Positions 33,943 to 46,209 are shown, numbered from the stretch's first letter. The stretch: 64,000 nt of DNA from Ctena decussata (GCA_963989385.1 OZ022515.1:4496803-4560802), one strand, 5' to 3'. The notes: generated from the letters alone by a model not told the origin. Program-made: numbers and translations.

Positions 33943-34530
33943 GCAGGCATATTTCGATGATTCAACGTTGTGTGTCCGGTGTGTAGGCTCCCAGTATGGA
34001 AGTGACATGCATACAAAGAGTCACATACTCTGCAGGTACACAATGTTGATTCATCACTGAGTGCCCTTCGTGTAGGTACCGAAATGAGATGTCGTGCATA
34101 CAAAGGGGGTACGTATACCCAGCAGGCACACGTCGTTTTTTCAACATTGTGTGTCGGATGTGTTGGCTTCCAGAATGGGAATGTCATGCATATGAGGTGG
34201 TGCATATCCTAAAGGCTCATAACGTTGATTCAATGTACCCAATTGTGTAGACTCCCAGAATGGGGATCACTTACACAGTGTAGATTTCATTCAAGCATAC
34301 ATACGTTGTTTCAACGTTGTATTGCCGATATGTAGACTCCCGAAATAGGGATGTCATGCACACAAATGGCTACATACCTAACAGGCACACAACGCTGATT
34401 CAACGTTGTTGGTCCGATTTGTGGGCTCCTAGGATGGGGACGACATGCATACAAAGCGGTACATACCCTATAGGCACACAAACGTTGACTTAGTGTTTAA
34501 TCAACGTTCGTTCAACGTCAAAAGCCCGAT
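33943..34530 (+). repeat. 89-bp satellite, ~7 units
   Basis: GCAGGCACAC-ACGTTGATTCAACGTTG starts units near 33943, 34032, 34122, 34211, 34292, 34381 and 34470. Steps are 89-90 bp, with one short unit of ~81. Each unit also has GTAGGCTCCCAGAATGGGGATG and TCATGCATACAAAG. Open frames across it follow from its near-multiple-of-3 content and are not genes. Confidence 0.9.
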
Positions 34531-34539
34531 GTATAGACT

Positions 34540-35690
34540 CCCAGAAATTCAAGACTGTTTTGGCCTACAGATTATCAAATCGGGTCACAAATTCTATGAA
34601 AAGTCCTTAGATGTTGATGGTGCGCTGCCTGCGTTATCTTATGACGTCATCATGACGACCAGCTGGTCGTGAAGCACTTCAAAACAAAGGTCACTGCTGT
34701 TTGTAAACATACTTTGACGATGCCAAAGGGAAATGAAGCAAGTTTGTTTAAAGGAAAATGCATCGATACCAAGTTTTGGATAATTTACAACTACTGGATG
34801 ACATTTGAATGGCTAAGCATGGAAGTCATTGCACATCGAATCGAGGTATTTGGTTTCTGTTCACGAATTGTCATCTCCTTCGCATTCTACATCGACCATT
34901 CTGTCTTTAAAGTAGTCGCTTTTCCGAAATATCGACGTCGAATCTTACAATGGCGGATATCTTATCTAATCGAATCGACGCACGAGGTAAATGACAAGGG
35001 ATTTTATATGACGTATTGTTTGTTTATTTATTTATCTTTTTGCTGGTACACAGCTAAATCAGTTACCATTTACTTACTTGGACTTCTAAATTGGATTGAC
35101 CGCCTTAAAAAATAGAAAAAAAAAAAGAAATAAATGTTGAAGAAAACTTTCTTTGGTCACTCTCTCAGAAGCGGGACTTCATCAAGGAAGGTCATGTGGT
35201 CGAGGATGGATTTCGGCTCAGTGTTACTTTGCATAAGAGAAACGGGAAAAAATCCAATGTAAACAGCCTAACGGCGCCGCCATATTTGACCAAAAGTTTT
35301 GAGGTGGAAGGTGTTGGATTTGCTCTTTGTGGAAGTAGATTTTTTTTAATGATGCATGTTATCTATAGGCGTGCAAACAGCACGGACGCGCTTCGCGCGT
35401 TGCTTTTGCACGTATTACTTAGTATTCACGATTTTAAATAAATTGTGTAAAACAGGCCTAAGCACGATGATGACTCTGAATTTAAATTGTAAGTGGACTG
35501 AAGTACTTGACCAAATAATGTATATTTGTTCATGTTCATGGCCCAAATTTTGTAAGATTTCTTGGTTATGATTCTGAAAGTCTGCAGAATCTCAGGAGCT
35601 TGAGTATACGAACTTTTATATCTCTTTACAAGAAAGGCTTCAAATGTCCTTCAAATAGTGCATGTGTAGGCGTGTGTTAAATGTTTTATA
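34540..35690. other. No supported gene; 148-codon frame present
   Basis: The plus-strand frame 34669-35115 encodes a hydrophobic C-terminal half (about residues 100-142) but matches no family I know. It has a stop and A-rich tract straight after, and no splice or repeat evidence. I keep it as a possible chance frame. Confidence 0.35.
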
Positions 35691-36038
35691 TACACCTGGA
35701 AAAAAATTAAGCGCCCCCCCCCCACCCACCCCACTTAAAATTAATTTTTCGCATCGAGTAGATTTTGAATGTAATTTGAATTAATTTTGAATGAATTTTG
35801 GGCCAGAGACTTTTTTCTGGAATAGCAAGACCGTCCTATTTTATGTAGTGGTTGAACTTGACACTCTTATTCACGGACTCATTGAGTTTTATAACTTTTA
35901 CAAGGTTTAGACATCGTGTGCTTGTCAAATCAGTCACTTCTGGATATAAACAACCAATGAACCTTGAAGCTCCTTGATTGTAGCCCAAAGGGGGGGGGGG
36001 GGGGAGGGGGGCTGCTTTACTTTTTTCCAGGTGTATAC
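35691..36038. mobile_element. MITE with poly-C/poly-G subterminal tracts
   Basis: ATACACCTGGAAAAAA then GCGCCCCCCCCCC at the left; GGGGGGGG..GCTGCTTTACTTTTTTCCAGGTGTATA at the right. Inverted ends about 40 bp, total 348 bp. The G-run strand could form a G-quadruplex. Confidence 0.8.
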
Positions 36039-36189
36039 TTTTATTCTGGTTTGGTAAAAATTGTTGTGTTTTGACAAAATTACCTTTTGCCGGCCATGGT
36101 AATTTACGGCGAGATTCATAAAGACTTACCAGCATTAATGCTCACTAATTTATGTCCAAACTTTTCGCGGGATCAGCATTTTTAAATTC

Positions 36190-36365
36190 CACTACAGTCA
36201 AACCTGTCTTAAGGGTTCACGCAAGGGAAGCCAAAAAATGGCTGCTTAAGACAGGTGACCCCTTAATACAGAATGATTTGCATTGTATTTTGGTTAAAGG
36301 AACCGGCAAAAGCTGGCTTCTAAAGACAGGCGATCCTTTAATAGAAGTGGCTGTCAGAGAGTAGC
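36190..36365 (+). repeat. ACAGTCAAACCTGTCTTAAG repeat
   Basis: CAGTCAAACCTGTCTTAAG is followed by two echoes of the cassette GGCTGCTTAAGACAGGTGACC / GGCTTCTAAAGACAGGCGATCC (about 71 bp apart). The type is a dispersed invertebrate repeat; class unknown. Confidence 0.55.
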
Positions 36366-36375
36366 TTTGTGTTCT

Positions 36376-37380
36376 CTAGAGCGTACACAAGGTTTTTCTA
36401 AGATCTGACCTAGTGACCTAGTTTTTGACCCCACATGACTCAGTTTCAATCTTGGCCTAAATTGTATAAGGATAAACATTCTGACAAAGTTTCATGAAGA
36501 TTGGATTATAACTGTGCCCTCTAGAGTGTACACAAGGTTTTTCTAAGATTTGACCTTGTGAACTAGTTTTTAACCCCACATGACTCAGATTCAATCTTGG
36601 CCTAGATTGTATAAGGATAAACATTCTGACAAATTTTCATGAATATTGGATCATAACTGTGCCCTCTAGAGTGTCTACAAGGTTTTTCTAAGATTTGACC
36701 TAGTGACCTAGTTTTTAACCCCACATAACCTATTTTCAAACTTGCTCTAGATTTTATTAAGATAAACATTTTGACAAAGTTTCATGGCGATTGGATCAAA
36801 ACTGTGCCCTCTGTGTCATTCTAAGTTTTATTTTTATTTTTAGCTCTGGCGGCCATTTTGTTCAGCGGAGTGGATTCGGTTTAGCAATTTCCGTTCAGGG
36901 TCATGAGTCAAACATTTCTGTGAAATTATTTTGAAATCGAGCCATTGGCTTCGGAGAAGATGTCTTTTAAAAGTTTTTCTATTTTTAGATGTCTATTTTT
37001 AGCTCTGGCAGCCATTTTGTTCAGCGGAGTAGAACCATTTTAGCAATTTTGGTTCAGGGCAATAAGTCATTAATTTATGTGAAAGTTTTTTGAAATCGAG
37101 CCATTGGCTTCAGAGGAGATGTCGTTTAAAGGTTTTTCTATTTTTAGCTCTGGCGGCCATTTTGTTCAACGGAGCGGAACCATTTTCGCAATTTTGGTTC
37201 AGGGCTATAACAGAAACATTTGAGTGAAATTATTTTGAAATTGGCCTACTGGTCTAGGAGGAGATGTCGTTTGAAGAAATTGTTGACGACGGACGGATGG
37301 ACGGACAGACGGACGGACGGACGGACACACAGGCAGACATTAGACGGACGGATAGACAGACAGACGTGCAAACAATTTTA
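36376..37380 (-). repeat. 145-bp tandem monomers, then ~145-159-bp monomers, then GGAC tract
   Basis: CTCTAGAG landmarks at 36376, 36521, 36666 and 36811 are exactly 145 bp apart. A second monomer type starts AGCTCTGGCGGCCATTTTGTTCA at 36842, 37001 and 37146. A GGACGGACGGAC microsatellite (37290-37370) closes it. The first monomer is the reverse complement of the array at 58.45-60.59 kb. Confidence 0.85.
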
Positions 37381-38639
37381 CAAAGGCACTGAGACACTCA
37401 ATTTTAAACGTTCACACGTCCATATGTTTGCACGATACGGATGCGCACACTCGTACATGTACGCACGCATACACACTCACATACGCACATCGAAGTTAAA
37501 AGTTAAAAGTAAGAAGTAAGGGAAAGATATGTCCTTATCCGGCTTTCGTACTAAAGTATTATTGAATATATACTATGCACAATAAATATAGCATTTTTTT
37601 GTATGTGTCAGATCCACCATATTAGGATTTTATTGTCACTTTACTGCATAAAGATATAAAGGCCGATCATTCGAGATGGACTGGCAGGTAAAAGAATCAA
37701 GATTGCTCAATTGTAGCGTTTGAACTATCGTGACGTCAGTTTTTATGACCATTGTATCTAAACGACATTTATGATCATGTACAAAGGCCACGACCATAAT
37801 GAGGCGGCTGGTTTGCTGTTAAAATAAAGGAAAACGCTCTAAAACGTTTGAAAATGCTACGAGTATGAGGTTTGCAAAGTTCGAAAATTGACGTTTTCCC
37901 TTATTTTTACGTTATCGTCTTAAAAAACTTGTTTCTAATCGGTATATCTTGAATCCCTTTTGAGTGTATGATTGTTTGGTTGCTACCAATATGATAATGT
38001 AACAATTCAGAAAGAAAAGTCTTCCCGGTTACTGAGCATCCGTCAAAAGTCCCAGACTAATGTCATCATTTTCTCACAGTTACGTTATACTTCAATGAAG
38101 AAACTTCATAGTTAAATTAATCATGGTGTGACCTTTAATTTTAGCCTATTGTTTTTCTCGGGTTTTGATTCTGCATTGAACTGGAGCACCCGTGAATCAT
38201 TGCACATTGGACCGAATTAACACGTTTTAACGTCAATTGCGCATGCTAAGATTCGTCAGTTGTAAAGCTTAACCATATCTTTTACACAATCAATCGCTTT
38301 GACAAGAAAACTGAGCATGAAACTGTTGAGAAATAGCGTACAAAAAATCACATGCTTACCATTTTTATGTTGCTTTTCAATGGGTGCGAATTTCGGCTAA
38401 TGACCCCTTCCGCGCTTATCGCTTTTCCCCAATATCGTTTTTAAAGATGGCTTCTGTAATCCCATGGTATCTTAAGCCCCAAATACGGTTCCTTTCAATT
38501 CCATTTAGTGTCGTTCAATGTTGCACTTCAGTAATAAGAAAAATTGCAAAATATAAAAATTTGCTAAATATATTTTGCATAGTATATATGCATTATAAAA
38601 TTGTGCCATCTAGGCGAAGCATGAAAGTTCCGCAGAGTA
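37381..38639. other. No gene seen
   Basis: Spacer, with an AC/GT-rich CACAC stretch near 37445-37490. No domain or terminal repeats recognised. Confidence 0.4.
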
Positions 38640-39200
38640 TCATTTAATAGTTCGATTTTCCGGTCGTCCGTCAGTAATTCCGTTTGTCCGTTCGTCCTTC
38701 CACGGCTGCATCGAGCCTAAAGTTTAAGTCCATTTCTCTCAAACAGTGTCACCTACACTCATCGAACATGGGATAAAGTTTCTTCTTTGATTGGTCTAAA
38801 AGGATGTTGCACTTACGTTTACCCTTGACCTATATATCACGCTCTGCTTATATGGTTGGTAAAAGCGTTAAAGTCAGTTTCTTCTTATCTACCATATCTA
38901 GTCATCAAGCCTGGCAGAGCTGTGGCACTTTTTTCTATCCTTGACGTATATTTCACGCTCGGTCCGAAATACATAGCATAAAGTTTCTTCCTAGAGTGGT
39001 CTCCATTCATTTTGTACTTTTTCTACCCTTGACCTATCTTTCACGCTCTGTTGCATTCGTAAAATCTAATGTCTAAAATTTTTTTTACCCTTAGCGCTAA
39101 AGCCTGCTTCTCTCCAACATAAATGCCTACAAGCATCAAAACCTCGTATAAAGTTTCTTCCTAGAATGACCTCTTGTGATACTGTTAAATAGAGTTCCGC
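38640..39200 (+). repeat. GTCC tract followed by ~170-206-bp monomers
   Basis: GGTCGTCCGTCAG..TTGTCCGTTCGTCC (38662-38699) leads into monomers marked ATAAAGTTTCTTC at 38773, 38979 and 39148, and CCTTGACCTATATTTCACGCTC between them. Same layout as the hairpin-tagged elements, but the hairpin is not evident. Confidence 0.65.
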
Positions 39201-39527
39201 TGAAGCCGAGGCTATGGAGCATAGCATGAACAGTTGTGCATTACATTTGTTCTTGGACAGACCCAATCAAGCCGGTTTGCGATATTCTTTTCTTTGTTGT
39301 GCATGGTGCATCTGAAGGATCCATATTTCGAATGAATATTTATTTTCACTTTTACAGTAGCAGGTAAGAAGATGATAAAACTATTATTCTAAAACTTCTG
39401 TAAATCAGTTAACCTTGCAAAACTTTTTCAGATTTTGATTTATGTTTGCACTTCTGTTAATACCTATAAATCTGTTCTGACTAATATGGCTGATGGATTT
39501 AACCCGTTAACGCATAGTGTTCCCTGA

Positions 39528-39755
39528 GGGTGGTCGCGAAGGGCGATGGTGCTAGGTAACTTTCAGTGCAGGGGCGTCTTATATATCTAGGGCAAGGGCC
39601 TACTGTGCTTGCACTAGGTGCGGGTGGGGGATGTTCGGACTTTTTCCTCTCCCCTATCATCTCTTTTCTTTCTCCCTCTCTTTGGAAGACGGCTCGTTAT
39701 AGACTGACATACTGTCTCAAAGAGCCGTTAAGCCCAATACAACCAATCACTCAAC
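39528..39755 (+). mobile_element. Unclassified SINE-like repeat, copy 1
   Basis: It shares GGGCGATGGTGCT-GGTAACTTTCAGTGC-GGGGCGTC, GCAAGGGCCTACTGTGCTTGCA, a pyrimidine-rich middle, GACGGCTCG-TATAGACTGA-ATACTGTCTCAAAG-GCC and a CAACCAATCA-type tail with copies at 46.88, 52.55 (minus), 53.96 and, degenerate, 26.24 kb. No clear pol III boxes and no coding frame. Confidence 0.8.
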
Positions 39756-39759
39756 CAAA

Positions 39760-40985
39760 CGCCTAGTGTCCCTTAAAAAAAAGACCATCGCGAACAGTGA
39801 AGACCCACGCGGCGTCTGATAACGGCATGTACTTAAATATTATGAGAACAACTTAAAATCTCATTGCATGAACATGCTCATGAAGTTTTTCACTCGACAT
39901 TTCCGACCATTATTGGAATTCAGTCAAACACTCGTAATTGCTCTTTTACTGAACAATAAATGAGCAGCTATTAAAACATAAATCAGGCAGCGCTGGTTAT
40001 AACAACAAAAGCATAGCTGGTTTTTATATCGTAGAACAGGGCAGAAATATTTCGAAAGAAATGCTACCATCCATTCCGTCAGCATTAGACTCACGCAAAA
40101 CCGGTCGGTACATAAGGAAAATCAGCGTTAATGGGGAAAAAAGATATGTGGAGCTTTGAATGTTGCTCTTTACCTGCATTTTTGGTTCAACTTTTTGTAC
40201 TATTCTACTCAAAATTTGCAAAAAAGTAGCGCGACCGAAACTGACACACAAGTAACTTCATCTTCTACGTACCCACTGTTTGTCCCACTTATTATTTTCC
40301 TTGTTGAATTTCTAGAAATTCGGTTTTGTCAATGTGACAGTGTTGTTGCACTTCATAAACAATGTTGTCAATTTGCATTCCTTTGTCGTATGATCAGCCT
40401 CATTTTTAACCTCAGTATAAGTATACTCTTCGACAAAAGAAAAGGGCAAGAGTCAAGGTAATGAAACAAGATTATTACAAATAATATTTTACCTTTCTAC
40501 TTACAATCAGACTCAATTATTTCGAGTCGACTTTTCTAGCTTCTTTGATGTGTTCCTTGCTTCCGCGATATTTTAATGAGCATTATTTCTTACTTGAATG
40601 ATGATGTGGAACTCGTAGAAAAATAACTATTAGTTTATATGTTTTCGTCGTCTTAAATTTTCCGCTCCTATTGCGTTTCAGTCCTCAGCAGTATAATTGC
40701 GAACGCAAAATAATCCCCACACACACACTCAAAAACAGTACTCGTATCTCCTCACTTTCGTTAAAGCACTGTGTGCACATAGTTGCTTGGTTTCAGGGCT
40801 GCTGGGTTTCATCTTGCTTACTGGGCAGACGCCTGCGCGTGTCAAACTTCAGAATAAAGCTACTCATCCTCTTATCCACGAGGAAATCGAAGGGACTGTA
40901 GAAATGGCTGTGTCCGCCCTCAGATGAACAGTGTGAACGCAAATCCTACAGATTTTGATCGATGTTTATAGACCTTTTAAAATAT
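39760..40985. other. No gene seen
   Basis: Short frames only. One plus-strand frame (40156-40461) is rich in F/L/I and has no recognisable motif. Confidence 0.4.
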
Positions 40986-40989
40986 TCAG

Positions 40990-41430
40990 TGGATCATATC
41001 TTACGAGGGTAATGATCGGAATCTTTCTGCAATATTTACAGTCACTGATCTGTAAAGCAGCACAAGAATTCTGGCTGCAACGCCTTCTCTATTTCTCAAC
41101 AGATATTTCACAAGTAATTGATGTCGGGGTCATGATAGGATCCTTTCTGCTAGTGTTAATGCCTTGATATATTCAGAAACACGTTCTGCTGACACGATCC
41201 CTCTAATTGTTTGCAACCGATTTTCGACAGAGTTGTCACCATCTGTAGTGGAGTCATGATCGGATTCCGTCTGGCAATGTCACAGCCCGTGATTTGTTCA
41301 ACGACGAAACTCGATCTTTAGTTCTCAAGAGTCTAGAAAGTTTTAAGATATTGCTATCGTCGTCCAAAGTGAATCATATTATATCAGAGTTATGATCGTG
41401 CTGTTTCTGCAAGTGTTACAGCCCTTGATG
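40990..41430 (+). repeat. Diverged tandem repeat, ~4 units of ~120-136 bp
   Basis: A TCATGATCGGATTCTTTCTGCAAGTGTTACAGCC-type phrase recurs near 41010, 41130, 41257 and 41393, each followed by TTGAT-T-T-CAAC and upstream CTGGCTGCAAC-type words. Confidence 0.6.
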
Positions 41431-41749
41431 TATCAACTGACAGATATATTCAGGCTGCAACTCATCCAGCTTTTATTTATTTGTTTATAGAAAACATTGA
41501 ACTGTTATTACCATCTAAGTGTATAATTACTTTTTTTCATCTGTTACATTTTGTACATAGTCAACGTCTGATTATGCTCATCAAGCCCTTCAGGCGCTTT
41601 GGGTCTAGTGGTACTAAAAATCAGGTCCTTTTTCCAGGATTATATCACCACGAGTCAAATGTGTAGCCGTATTTATTAAAGATGAACCTAAGTCAGTTTT
41701 TAAACGGGTTTTACGACCCATCCAAACTATTTAACTTATATCAAGTAAT

Positions 41750-41935
41750 CGTTAAGCAGAGGTAGGTTAAAACCGGAGCTCCTGGGGAAAACCACCCTGA
41801 CCTTCCATAAGCAGAACTTGGCTTATTTTCACATATGCGCGGCCGAGGCTTGAATACACAGCGGCGAGAGACCTAATGTTTCAGAGTCAGCGTTTTATCC
41901 CTGTGGCCAAGGTGGCCCGTGAATAAAGTCAGTCT
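41750..41935 (-). mobile_element. Probable tRNA-derived SINE
   Basis: On the minus strand CACCTTGGCCACAGGGATAAAACGCTGACTCTGAAACATTAGG gives a weak A-box region and GTGTATTCAAGCCTCGG a B-box-like element, then about 120 bp of body. Confidence 0.45.
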
Positions 41936-42059
41936 AGTTTTGTTCCTGTTCAGAGAGGGTAACATTATTACAGATTCTGGAAGGTCGTTCAAAGTTTGAA
42001 CCACCCTACTGCTGAAAAAGCTGTATCTTGGCTTCAGTTAAAGCCCTGAGCTGAAAGCC

Positions 42060-42200
42060 GTAGCAGACCGAGCTATACACTGACCGCCGTCCGACATCAG
42101 TCGTCCGTCGTTGTTTGTCCTGGTCCACATGTTCAAACGACATCTCCTCAGCAACCCTTGAGCAGATTGGAACCAAATTTCATATGTAGCTGTCTTTGGC
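42060..42200 (+). repeat. Family A fragment
   Basis: CCGTCCGACATCAGTCGTCCGTCG leads to TTCAAACGACATCTCCTCAGCAACC and GAACCAAATTTCATATG, the opening of the hairpin-tagged family A; the hairpin itself is absent. Confidence 0.65.
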
Positions 42201-42914
42201 TAGGGAAATAAAAATGTGTTTAAATGATTCTACTCCAGTTATCGAGCTAGCCACCGGGAGTAAATAAGCAATTAAATTTTTTCCAGAGTCGATGAAGCGA
42301 TGTAGCAGATATTAAGCTGAAAGCATAAGGGTAACTTTCACGATCAAATTGTTCAAATCGAAGCCGAAGGATCACATTTGCCACCCCCACTCCCCCCCCC
42401 CCGAACAGGGGCATATCACGTAGCAAAATCACAAAACTGGCTTCATAACAGGCTAACGTTGCTCATATATTATTAGCTACATTTCTAATTGAGTCATCGG
42501 AAGATTTTTATGCCTTCTTGATAGCCCTAAGATCTCAGACACTTTTCAGTTGAAAGTGATCTCAGAATTAACAACAATGTTAAGGCTTAAATTTGAAGAG
42601 ATCGCAGAATTATCAACGTAAATAAGGCTCCAAAGTGGCCATGGACTCACAGTGGATAGAAGCTTGTCCCCTGGTTGGAAACTACAGTCTTCAAGACATC
42701 GTATTAAAACTTTGTAATTAAATTACAACTGGTTTAGAAGAAAAAATGATGATGACGGTGATCACATCCATTTTACATTTTAAACTTTTGCATGGTCTTT
42801 TTGCATCCATTAGTTGACATGGTTGGCAAATTTATTTAGTTGGAGCTAGTTAAACGTCCAGCATATTCTATGTCCATACAGCATTACATAGCATAAAGTC
42901 CTGAATTGCTCAAC

Positions 42915-43320
42915 TCAGTAAAATGGTCAAAGGTCAAAATAAGGTCATTATTTGAACAAACCACCAAATCGCCAAATAGCAAATCTGACCTGGCCGTAAA
43001 AATATCAAGGTCAACTCAAGGTTATAATTTGACCAATTGTAGGCCAAAGTCTTCAAAACTTTCCTTGAAATCATATATTCTAGCATTTTCCAATATTTGA
43101 CATTGTCTTAAAAAGGTCAAGATCAACCAAAGCTCGCTCATCCTTTGAATATTCTTGGTAGTACTTTAGTACCCAATGCTACATACCAAGTTTCAAGGCC
43201 GTCTGTCAATTGGTTCGGGAGAAGGTTTTTATTGGTATTAACTGTATATGAGCAGGGCGGCCAAGTTAGTCATAGGCGACCATGTTGGGCATGTGACCTG
43301 GACCATTCGAACATTCATTT
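42915..43320 (-). repeat. Family A monomer
   Basis: AATGCTACATACCAAGTTTCAAGGCC and GGCATGTGACCTGGACCATT are the reverse complement of monomers at 55.7-56.6 kb. The GGTCAAGATCAACC block keeps the same order. Confidence 0.75.
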
Positions 43321-43329
43321 GTAAATCAG

Positions 43330-43869
43330 TTTGCTATTCCGTATGCGATGTGACATATATGTCGTCACGCATGTTTGCATGTCATAATGACGCTAATGAC
43401 GTCAATAAAAACATATTTAACATAGTTTTAGCACGCGATGTCAGGCCGCCATGGATTCGTTCTCAGTAAGTTTCTTGAGATCTATATTATTTGTCAAAAT
43501 GGAATTTTCGGCTATTTTCCAGTAGTAAGCTGTTTACAACCAATATGCTATCCAGGAAACATGCTGGAAGCATCAAATAAAGCAAAACGGCTTTAAAAGA
43601 TGGTGCTCTGTCGTGATGTTGGACGCAGGAATAAACGGAATTACTGCAATTTTAAATCATAAAGAAGCAGAAGTTTCAGTAAAACATCATTTTTATTCAC
43701 TCGTAACCATCACTCTTGAAAACACTGCTTTTGGCGTTTATTCGATGAAACAAAAATCGATTTCACAATGAAAAAGTAGTTTCCTCATTTTCAGGTTTTT
43801 TTACTATAGAAATATATTTACCTTACCGGTAAAAACGTGCTGCTTAATACATGTTGTTTGAGGGCAGAT
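43330..43869. other. No gene seen; 5' boundary of the PLE lies near its end
   Basis: No recognisable coding upstream of the PLE remnant. The 5' truncation point is not defined by a duplication. Confidence 0.4.
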
Positions 43870-45591
43870 CAAAAGATATTAATTTACGACGGCGAAGTCG
43901 GAGTTAACTTACATTGTGGATAAACGTATAAAGTTTTATTCACACAATACTAATCTTTTACCTCCTAAGCCTAAATCTTCCTTTAGATATTTGAAGCAGG
44001 GTATCCAGGATTTTCATAGGAAGTATGTTTTGGTTCCTGCTGACAAGGCCGCAAACAACATTGTTGTTGTTTGTCGGATGCACTATATTAACACTTTGAA
44101 GCAGGAACTTAACGGCACCACGGCTTACGAAGAGACTTTTACAGATGAGAAGACTGTCGTTAATAGCCACTCAAATAATTTGCCTTTAAAGTTTGCTGTA
44201 AACGTTAAGGAACGCCAAGACAAACTTCCTACGATGTATTGGTTACCTAAGCTTCACAAAAAACCGTATAAAGCTAGATTCATTGCCAACTCTAGCTCTT
44301 GTACTACTACAGAATTATCTAAATTATTAACTTCTTGCCTCACTGCTGTGAAATCTCGTGTCATTTGGTACTATGAGACAGTGTATGAGAGGTCAGGGAA
44401 AATATGTTTTGGTCTATAAAAAATTCTGGTGAGGTACTTAGTAAACTGAAGTCAAGAGGGTTCCGTGCGACTAGTTTGTCCACTTATGATTTTTCTACTC
44501 TTTATACCACATTACCCCATAATTTAATAAAGGAAAAACTTGTTGATTTGATTGAGAGGGCCTTCAAAAAGTTCTCCAAAAATGAAGATACCCTTTATAT
44601 TGCCTGTAACGATAAGAAAGCGTTTTTCACTTCTACTGACCGTAAAATATATAGAGGATATAGTCTTTGGTCATGTCAGAATGTATGTGACGCCTTATCA
44701 TATCTCTTAGATAATATTTACATCAGATTTGGTAATAAGTTATACAGACAAATTGTTGGTATTCCGATGGGTACAAATTGTGCTCCTCTTGTGGCCGATT
44801 TGTTTTTATTTTGTTATGAAAGAGATTTCATGACTTCTCTTTCTGTTGATAATCAAGCTGATATCATTGAGGCATTTAACTCAACCTCTAGATATTTAGA
44901 CGATCTTCTGAACATTGATAATCCTTATTTTGAAAGCATGGTTAACCAAATTTACCCACCTGAACTTAAATTGAATAAAGCTAATACTTCAGATACCGAG
45001 GCCCCCTTTTTGGATTTACATCTATCTATTTCTAACGGTTTTGTATCTTCTAAAATTTATGATAAACGTGATGACTTTGACTTTGATGTAGTTAATTTTC
45101 CATTTTTGGATGGTGACGTTCCACGTCGTCCCTCTTATGGAGTGTATATTTCTCAACTTATAAGATTTGCTAGAGTGTGTAGTCATGTAGATGACTTTAA
45201 TGTTCGTAATAAATGTTTAACTGCTAAACTTCTTCAACAGGGCTATCGGTATCATAAGCTTAGAAAGGCTTTTTCTAAATTCTATCGCAGACACCATGAA
45301 TTGGTTTCAAAATTTGATGTCGGATTAAAATTTCTTTTACACCAAGGCCTATCGGAACCAGAATTTTATGGTGACTTAGTATACAAATTCAAAAAGATTA
45401 AGGGTAGGACTGATTTTTCTGATCAATTCCGAAAAATAATAATACGTCACAAACGTATTGGCTATAATTTAAATGTTATGCGACAGTCTGCATGCTTAGT
45501 GATTAACCCAATCACGGTTGATAACTTTGCTGCACTCTTTAATTGCACACCGGGGGATCGGTCGTCAGACTCTATGATGGCCCCGACCTAA
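43870..45591 (+). pseudogene. Penelope-like retroelement reverse transcriptase, 5'-truncated and frameshifted
   Basis: Two overlapping frames make one RT. The first (43916-44419, 167 codons) has VPADKAANNIVVVC at about residues 40-53 and PTMYWLPKLHKKPYKARFI at 105-123, typical of PLE N-terminal and RT1-2 regions. The second (44404-45591, 395 codons) has motif A STYDFSTLYTTLPH (26-39), motif B GIPMGTNCAPLVADL (119-133), catalytic YLDD (164-167) and FLDLHLS (202-208), then the thumb-like PSYGVYISQLIRFAR. They join across a 1-nt frame change in a GGGAAAAT run near 44395, so the copy cannot make a full product as read. No GIY-YIG endonuclease is visible before the stop at 45589-45591, and the N-terminus is missing. 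PLEs copy themselves by target-primed reverse transcription. Apart from the shift the frame is long and open, so the insertion is fairly young. Confidence 0.92.
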
Positions 45592-46204
45592 AGCTATATA
45601 TTTTAGTTGGTTGGGACCGGAGCCTTTTTGTCTGTTGCTTGGTCCACCGGGGCTCAACTGGTGACCTTCTTTTGCTTCAGATTTCCAGTGGGGTTGTTTG
45701 GCAGGACAGGGATCTCCACCTGTCAGACGGCCCGTTGTATCTGTTGAGTCCTCGTCTTTGCTTCTTCATGGTGTTGAAATTTGATTGATGTGTTTACCGT
45801 GATGATTCATTGACGAGTTAGAGGGTTATCATGCGAACCGAACAACCAACTAAATGTTTTGTACCACTTCAGTAACTGAGGGTGAGGTTGGGCCTGTAAA
45901 ATCGATTTAAGCCCCCCAGTAATTCATTACTGACCGTTCCAAGGCGGTAGTTCTGTTGTGGTTCTCTGTTGCCTGTTTTTGGTGTCAGAGTTTCTGTGAT
46001 GTTTTACCTTATGTATGTTCTTATTATTTTTGGTTCGGTTTGGGTTGCTGAGTGGCCACCTTTTGGGAACAAGCTGCTCACTCGGTTGACCATATGTTCT
46101 CTGTATCTTGATTATTTGTAATCTTAGTTGTTTCCAACTATGGTTTGAGGGCTGGATTTGGATTTTGATTGTTTCAGTTCCTGGTCTTTGCATACTTTTT
46201 ACTT
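45592..46204 (+). mobile_element. PLE 3' untranslated tail
   Basis: About 610 bp after the RT stop, ending CTTTGCATACTTTTTACTTT. This end is shared by the three fragments at 6.92, 48.74 and 58.48 kb, after which all four sequences diverge. That fixes the true 3' terminus. Open frames on both strands here are tail sequence. Confidence 0.9.
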
Positions 46205-46209
46205 TTATA

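Noticed and set aside
34669..35115. 148-codon frame with a hydrophobic C-terminus
   Set aside because: No recognisable domain, no neighbouring exons, and unsupported by any second copy. It could be real but the sequence alone does not support it.
37220..37519. Frame rich in DGRTDRRTDG
   Set aside because: Translation of the GGAC microsatellite; the same explains similar frames near 58.1 kb and 63.7 kb.
45130..45180. GVYIS in the PLE protein as a possible GIY-YIG endonuclease
   Set aside because: It is part of the conserved PSYGVYISQLIRFAR thumb-like block next to the RT; the YIG partner and catalytic R/E residues do not follow.
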